Assembly (NCBI RefSeq): GCF_014192095.1
Contig: NZ_JACHXN010000005.1
Span: 283,792-347,791, forward strand
Length of the DNA stretch: 64,000 nucleotides
Reading direction: 5' to 3'
DNA from: Phyllobacterium trifolii
GTDB taxonomy: Bacteria > Pseudomonadota > Alphaproteobacteria > Rhizobiales > Rhizobiaceae
Below the pieces are notes generated by a model. The model saw only the letters and a list, made by a program, of their open reading frames with translations, did not search any database and was not told where the DNA came from. The translations under genes and the position numbers were made by a program. This document shows positions 59,701-64,000 of the stretch, one piece after another; within the stretch, counting starts at the first letter, position 1, and every line of letters begins with the position of its first letter.

Positions 59701-59771
59701 GGAATTCGTCCTTTGTCGTTACGAGCACTAGCGCGGCAAGCTAACGGAACATGAGAACAAAAGTATAACAA

Positions 59772-60194
59772 TTAGCCGAAATTCGGAACACGCAAATAAT
59801 GCGCAAGCGGTGTCACTTGTTCCTTCGAGTCGCGTAAGTCAGACTTTCGCTCGGCGAATGCATCCTTTTGCCGGCGCGCGTCGAGTATCTCCTTTTCCGA
59901 GCTTTCGCCCATACTGAGAGCTCTGAGCAAAACCATTCGCGCGCTGTCGGCGATACCCGAGCGATTTTCGTTGAGAGCAATGTCGAGAATAACCCTGCGG
60001 AAATCCGTCGGTCCAACAAGTGTTACGGCACGTTCGCGCCGCGAATTTTCAGCGTCGATAAGCGCATATAGTTTGTCACGCAAATCAGCACCGACATTCT
60101 CGTACTGCATAGAGAGATCCGGTGCAGCCGCGGCAAGCTTTTGCTTCTGCCGCTCGCGGTGCCGTCTCTGCCTCTCTGCATTACTGAGTGCCAT
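59772..60194 (-). CDS. hypothetical protein with basic N-terminal motif
   Basis: 140 residues, highly charged. It starts MALSNAERQRRHRERQKQK, a basic motif often seen at the start of rhizobial and phage-linked small proteins and possibly DNA binding. The rest is helical with no cysteine. I do not recognise a domain. The ribosome site is weak. Confidence 0.6.
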   Translation of the reverse strand: MALSNAERQRRHRERQKQKLAAAAPDLSMQYENVGADLRDKLYALIDAENSRRERAVTLVGPTDFRRVILDIALNENRSGIADSARMVLLRALSMGESSEKEILDARRQKDAFAERKSDLRDSKEQVTPLAHYLRVPNFG

Positions 60195-60439
60195 GGGTTA
60201 ATGCCGTAACGAATGCGAATCACTTTACATGAACCTGAATAAGCATGCGTGCCGTAGCGGGCAACATTGTGGTTTCGTTACACACAATCTGTTCGCTGGC
60301 TTTTTACATAACTTGTTACCTAACCAATCATAGCGTTCCACGCGGCACGACGGGGCATAGCTGAACACATTGTTAGGAACCTTCGCCTTATCGTTGGGCG
60401 AATCAATTGTAAGCGCGGCGTTGCCGAACTGGGAAGAGT

Positions 60440-60736
60440 ATGAGTATGTTCGAAGCTGAATCCCCGATCCCATGCCAGATCATTGCGTTCCCACTGACAA
60501 AGCGTGTGGCGAAGATTCGCGACGTGGCGGCGAAACTGATGGAAAAGGCTACAGATCGGCAGGCGGAAGCCTATCGTAACCAGATTGCCGATACGCTGTT
60601 TCGGCATCTTGAGCGGATTGGGGTCAAAGAGGACGAACAGGATGAACAGGTCGGAGCATTCTTCACCGCAGTCGAGCTGGAACTGTCGCGTCTATATGAT
60701 CTCACTGAAGACTACGGCGATACATCAGCCTACTAA
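60440..60736 (+). CDS. DUF6074-like small protein
   Basis: 98 residues. CQIIAFPLTKRVAKIRDVAAKLMEKATDRQAEAYRNQI resembles DUF6074 proteins, which share an I-x-F-P-basic motif followed by helices. GGGAAGAG precedes the ATG directly. Divergent from the previous gene with 245 bases that hold no other recognised feature. Function unknown. Confidence 0.7.
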   Translation: MSMFEAESPIPCQIIAFPLTKRVAKIRDVAAKLMEKATDRQAEAYRNQIADTLFRHLERIGVKEDEQDEQVGAFFTAVELELSRLYDLTEDYGDTSAY

Positions 60737-60758
60737 GCGACCGACTGTCGGCATGGAA

Positions 60759-60785
60759 AAGCCCGCCACTTGCGGCGACGGGCTT
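60759..60785 (-). terminator. terminator hairpin between two convergent small genes
   Basis: Arms AAGCCCG (60759-60765) and CGGGCTT (60779-60785). The T-run (CTTTTCC) is on the minus strand, so it mainly ends the PepSY-like gene. Confidence 0.65.
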
Positions 60786-60800
60786 CGTCAGGTTCAGCGC

Positions 60801-61118
60801 TTATTGCACGGAAAGGACGTCACCAGTACGGCGATCCACACTGACGCGCATATCGTTTCCGCGGCGATCTATACCCTCAACGACGAATCTTGACCTCGTG
60901 CGCCTTACGTCGTCAACGTCGCGAAGACCTTCGCTTCTGGCGATACGCACCGCTTCGCGCTCACTGATGTCCGAAAAACGGCGATAATCCCGTTCCGGCC
61001 GTGGCTCTTGTAGCCGAACACCGTCAGGGCCAATCTGAATGGACTGAGCAAAGGCTTGGGGAGCCGATGTTATGGCGATTAACGCCGTTGCTCCGACGAT
61101 AAGGATTTTTTTCAACAT
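60801..61118 (-). CDS. PepSY-domain-like periplasmic protein
   Basis: 105 residues: signal peptide ending SAPQAFA, then a linker and a PepSY-like region (SEREAVRIARSEGLRDVDDV, then YxV-type strands and VDRRTGDVLSV). Such domains inhibit proteases or bind partners in the periplasm. An exact EcfG promoter stands 50 bases upstream, so it belongs to the stress regulon though 12 kb from it. Confidence 0.8.
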   Translation of the reverse strand: MLKKILIVGATALIAITSAPQAFAQSIQIGPDGVRLQEPRPERDYRRFSDISEREAVRIARSEGLRDVDDVRRTRSRFVVEGIDRRGNDMRVSVDRRTGDVLSVQ

Positions 61119-61167
61119 AACAGTCTTCCTTTTTTCAAATCAAATATCCCGCCCATTTGATGGAGTT

Positions 61168-61192
61168 AACGTTCACCAAGGGGCAGGGTTCC
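61168..61192 (-). promoter_or_regulatory. sigma-EcfG promoter of the PepSY-like gene
   Basis: Minus strand GGAAC (61192-61188), 16 bases, CGTT (61171-61168). Exact consensus. Confidence 0.85.
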
Positions 61193-61240
61193 AAAGTTTG
61201 CGAAAATGATGAATTGCGACACACACGCTGCCCACCAGGC

Positions 61241-62209
61241 CTATTTGCAGCGTTTCAAGCGGAAGCTGTCGCCGCTTTCGAGCGAATACCAGGTGAGGTT
61301 TCTTTTTGTCACATCCCGGAGCTCGAAAGCATAGCCATCGCTCAATTCTAACCGGTAGCTGTTGCCATTTCGTTCGACATTCCTGATAGGCGTTCCGTCA
61401 TATGTCCTTGTATTGAAATCCCAGAGTCTGCCTCGGCAGCTACCGTCAATCTGATCCCACCTGCCGACGAAAGTCACCTCCTCTGCGGGTTTGACCGCTG
61501 GCTTGATGGCAGGCTTTGCCATGTTTGCTGCAACTTCGGCAGCTCTTTTCGCGTCGGCGGCCGCGGCCGTTGCCTTTGCATCGGCGGCTTGCTTCTGCTT
61601 CGCATCGTCAGTGGCCTTTTGGTCGGTTCGTAGCTTTTCAATTCGCGTGTCAACCTTGGCAATGTTGTCAACGCCCAGCACGTCGGCACAGTCAAGGAGC
61701 GCCATGCGTTTGGAGACCAAGTCCTCGAGGCCAGCAGCGTCGGCGCTCGACTGCAGGTCGTGGCAAGTAGCGGAACGCTTTTCGGCCTGCGCAGCCTTTT
61801 CCTCGGCCACCTTCGCATCGGCAAACGTCTGCTTGATGGCCGCCATGTGCTGTTTTGAGTCCTCAATCGTCGCTGCGACACCGTCGACGAAGGTAGCGGC
61901 TGGCGCGCAGGCCGATTGATCGACTTTCAAATGTTCCGCTGCGGAACGGTCGGCGTCTGCGATAATGTCCGTAGCTTGTTCGTTCCCATTCATTTCCTGG
62001 CGGAATTCCGCTTCTTGCGCGGCGGCATCGGCGAGGGGTTGAGTGGCAAATGGATGATCGGCAAAGCAATACTGGTCGATGGCTTTTGCATACGCGCTTG
62101 CCTTCGTAAATTTAAGCGCCTGAATGGCATCCCGCGTTTTGTCATCAACGGCATATGCTGCGCTGGAAAAGGCGGCACAAATAATGGCTGCGATAACGAA
62201 CTTCTTCAT
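61241..62209 (-). CDS. exported Ala-rich coiled-coil protein of unknown function
   Basis: 322 residues. Signal peptide (MKKFVIAAIICAAFSSAAYA), helical region with cysteines (about 45-170), an Ala/Lys-rich coiled coil (about 195-245, ADAKATAAAADAKRAAEVA), and a C-terminal beta-rich domain (VGRWDQIDGSCRGRLWDF to FRLKRCK). Family not recognised. AAGGA precedes the ATG by 8 bases. Probably periplasmic. Confidence 0.75.
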   Translation of the reverse strand: MKKFVIAAIICAAFSSAAYAVDDKTRDAIQALKFTKASAYAKAIDQYCFADHPFATQPLADAAAQEAEFRQEMNGNEQATDIIADADRSAAEHLKVDQSACAPAATFVDGVAATIEDSKQHMAAIKQTFADAKVAEEKAAQAEKRSATCHDLQSSADAAGLEDLVSKRMALLDCADVLGVDNIAKVDTRIEKLRTDQKATDDAKQKQAADAKATAAAADAKRAAEVAANMAKPAIKPAVKPAEEVTFVGRWDQIDGSCRGRLWDFNTRTYDGTPIRNVERNGNSYRLELSDGYAFELRDVTKRNLTWYSLESGDSFRLKRCK

Positions 62210-62410
62210 GGTTGCAATCCTTGCTCGACGCCTGTTTCGGCAGGTACGAATTGAAATGCGCTAACCATGAAAATGTTCATGGGTTGAATGATAAAATTCC
62301 GCTGAAATATGGTTTGATTTTGTTCGCGCCGCATGAGAGCAGCAAGGATCTCTCAAGGCCCTCGCATTTGCAACGCGTAATCGATTGCTGCGTGGATCAG
62401 CTGTGTGATG
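62210..62410. other. intergenic region before the exported coiled-coil gene
   Basis: About 200 bases between two minus-strand genes. It should hold the promoter of the exported protein. No repeat, hairpin with T-run or small gene was recognised. Confidence 0.4.
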
Positions 62411-63337
62411 CTAATCGTGGAAGGGTGCAACGAAGACACGTTTGCCGAGCATGAAAGAGTCGGCGACATGCCGAAGCGGCGCAAGATCGACGTCGGATTC
62501 CCTTCTTTTGATCAGACTGGCAAACTGACGGTAAAGAGCTGCGTATTCCGTCTCCGATGAAACCGGAATAACCGTATCGTTGATGGTGAGCTTTGAACCG
62601 CCTTCAGCCAGAACCATCTTTCCAGCAGACGTTTCGGCAATAATATCCCACGTTTGCTCGCCTAGTTGCCGCCAATCGAATTCCGCGTGGACAGAAATAT
62701 TGTCACTGTTCGTGAAATTAAGATCGGCTGCAATTGGTGCATGTTTATTTTCCGGAAATTCCAACGTCGCATTCCTGAGAAAAATGCTGGTCGGCAAGAT
62801 GTGCGTTATAATCGATAGCGCATTTATGCCGGGGTCGAAGACACCGAGACCGCCGGCTTGCCATATCCAATCCTGATTGGGATGCCAGTGGCGAACATCC
62901 TCTTTCCAGACGACGTGAACGCTTTGGATATTTGTTGATACCAAAAACGACTTTGCAGCTTCAACCGCAGCAGCATATCGGGAATGCCAGCTGGCGAAAA
63001 GTGAAACACCCTTCTCAATGGCAAGAGCTTCAAGGTCGGCGACCTCGCTCAGCGTTGCTCCAGGTGGCTTCTCAAGAAAGACATGCTTGCCGGCGCATAT
63101 CGCTTTGTAGGCAGCATCATAACGGAACTGAGGGGGCATGCAGAGGGATACCGCGTCAACGAACGGGACGGCGTCGAGCATCGCCTCTATTGTCGGAAAA
63201 TTCGGAATGCCCTCGACCGCGCCGTTACGGCTTGCCGCAGCGACAAGCAGCAAGTCGGGATTGCCGGCGATTGAAGGCAGGTGCTGATCGCGGGCAATTT
63301 TACCAACGCCGACAATTGCTAGGTTGATTGGTGGCAT
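62411..63337 (-). CDS. D-galactose 1-dehydrogenase (Gfo/Idh/MocA)
   Basis: 308 residues. NAD(P) domain start INLAIVGVGKIARDQHLPSIA, the EKPP motif (GKHVFLEKPPG) and LGVFDPGINALSI in the C-terminal domain, as in rhizobial galactose dehydrogenases that begin the De Ley-Doudoroff pathway (galactose to galactonolactone). Start MPPINLAIV at 63337. Single gene here; no other galactose gene is in the window. Confidence 0.82.
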   Translation of the reverse strand: MPPINLAIVGVGKIARDQHLPSIAGNPDLLLVAAASRNGAVEGIPNFPTIEAMLDAVPFVDAVSLCMPPQFRYDAAYKAICAGKHVFLEKPPGATLSEVADLEALAIEKGVSLFASWHSRYAAAVEAAKSFLVSTNIQSVHVVWKEDVRHWHPNQDWIWQAGGLGVFDPGINALSIITHILPTSIFLRNATLEFPENKHAPIAADLNFTNSDNISVHAEFDWRQLGEQTWDIIAETSAGKMVLAEGGSKLTINDTVIPVSSETEYAALYRQFASLIKRRESDVDLAPLRHVADSFMLGKRVFVAPFHD

Positions 63338-63442
63338 AGCGAATCCCCTTTTGAAGGGGTTTAGCAATCGAATATGCCCTTAACAAGAGGCACCCGCGAC
63401 GGAAACCGAATCTCGCGAATGCCGATTATATCCCCAGTCTCG

Positions 63443-64000
63443 CTACTGCTCACGGAAGGCTCGGTTGAACTGATCGGCGAGCGGCTTGGACAGGAAGGAC
63501 ATTGCTGTACGCTCTTCCGTCGAAACAAAGACTTCCACGGGCATACCTGGTAAAAGCTTGCTGTCGCCGAGCTTTTCGAGCTCGTCCGATGGTACAATGA
63601 CGTCGGCCAGATAATAGACCTGACCGGTCGAGGGATCGCTGCTGGTCGCCGCAGAAACATAGGCGATACGGCCATGCAGTTCCGGCGTTGTACGCTGGTT
63701 GAAGGCCGAAAAGCGCAATTTTGCCGGCTGTCCGACGAAAACCTGGTCGATATCAGTCGGTGACAGTTTCGCCTCTATCTTCAACGCAGCATCTGCGGGG
63801 ACAAGCGTCACCAGCTTCTCCGCCGGGGTGATAACACCGCCGATGGTGTGGACTGCGAGTTCGTTGACAGTACCCGAGAGCGGTGCGCGGATATCGGCAC
63901 GCGCCAGCCGGTCCTCGATCGCCACTCGCCGTTCCCTGAGTTCGGAGAGCTTTGGCTCGATTGCGCTCAGTTCACGCTGTGCTTCGGTGCGTGCTGTTTC
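63443..64000 (-). CDS. HlyD-family type I secretion adaptor, C-terminal part (cut by window edge)
   Basis: The last about 185 residues of a periplasmic membrane-fusion protein; the gene runs off the right edge. Visible are the end of the coiled-coil hairpin, the lipoyl-type half RADIRAPLSGTVNELAVHTIGGVI, and the beta-barrel with LPGMPVEVFVSTEERTAMSFLSKPL, typical of PrtE/HlyD adaptors. It should pair with an ABC exporter upstream outside the window. Confidence 0.88.
   Translation of the reverse strand, partial: ETARTEAQRELSAIEPKLSELRERRVAIEDRLARADIRAPLSGTVNELAVHTIGGVITPAEKLVTLVPADAALKIEAKLSPTDIDQVFVGQPAKLRFSAFNQRTTPELHGRIAYVSAATSSDPSTGQVYYLADVIVPSDELEKLGDSKLLPGMPVEVFVSTEERTAMSFLSKPLADQFNRAFREQ

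Noticed and set aside
60388..60420. EcfG promoter before the DUF6074-like gene
   Set aside because: GGAAC and CGTT are present but separated by only 11 bases.

Overview
The window is chromosomal DNA of an alphaproteobacterium of the order Rhizobiales (Hyphomicrobiales), most like Phyllobacterium, Brucella/Ochrobactrum or Mesorhizobium. The evidence is the tal-priA-atpHAGDC block, an AtpD with an Ala/Lys/Pro-rich N-terminal extension, a PhyR-NepR-EcfG stress locus, an imuA-imuB-dnaE2 mutasome with a GTTC-N7-GTTC LexA box, and small rhizobial families (DUF768, DUF3309, DUF6074, DUF1328). Genus is an inference. I saw no rRNA, tRNA, CRISPR array, transposase or phage gene.

Layout. 1-6900: 5' part of acs, an M15-like peptidase, yggS, leuS-lptE and a RecF/OLD-like ATPase where holA would usually stand. 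7000-10800: ssuADCB alkanesulfonate uptake and desulfonation, without ssuE. 10850-19790: tal, priA, a 118-bp palindromic repeat, a DUF4345-like membrane protein and the F1 ATP synthase operon. 20000-21640: LssY_C-domain protein and a diguanylate cyclase. 21650-31420: a sugar locus with two divergent transcription units (cupin phosphoglucose isomerase, shikimate-dehydrogenase-like protein and RpiR regulator on one strand; leader ORF, ABC importer, FGGY kinase and hydrolase on the other) and palindromic operators between them. 31450-35920: rppH, a divergent polysaccharide deacetylase, ctpA and envC. 36200-38370: two glycosyltransferases whose 3' ends overlap.

38500-49000 is a general stress response island. 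PhyR, NepR and EcfG lie with two HWE/HisKA_2-type kinases, a receiver-only protein carrying Glu at the phosphoacceptor position, a Crp/Fnr regulator and small stress proteins (DUF1328, DUF883, DUF3309, a 27-residue peptide, CsbD). I find GGAAC-N16/17-CGTT promoters (two with TGTT) before eight genes, one of them distant at 61.2 kb, and before one putative small RNA. The EcfG system here probably controls its own neighbours and one or more of its sensor kinases.

49000-56200: transglutaminase-like protein, DUF768, and the SOS mutasome. 55750-59700: Lrp regulator divergent from a lysine dehydrogenase with a CATATAAA-GTT-TTTATATG operator, M29 aminopeptidase and an SDR. 59770-64000: small hypothetical and periplasmic proteins, galactose 1-dehydrogenase, and the 3' end of a type I secretion HlyD-family adaptor cut by the window edge.
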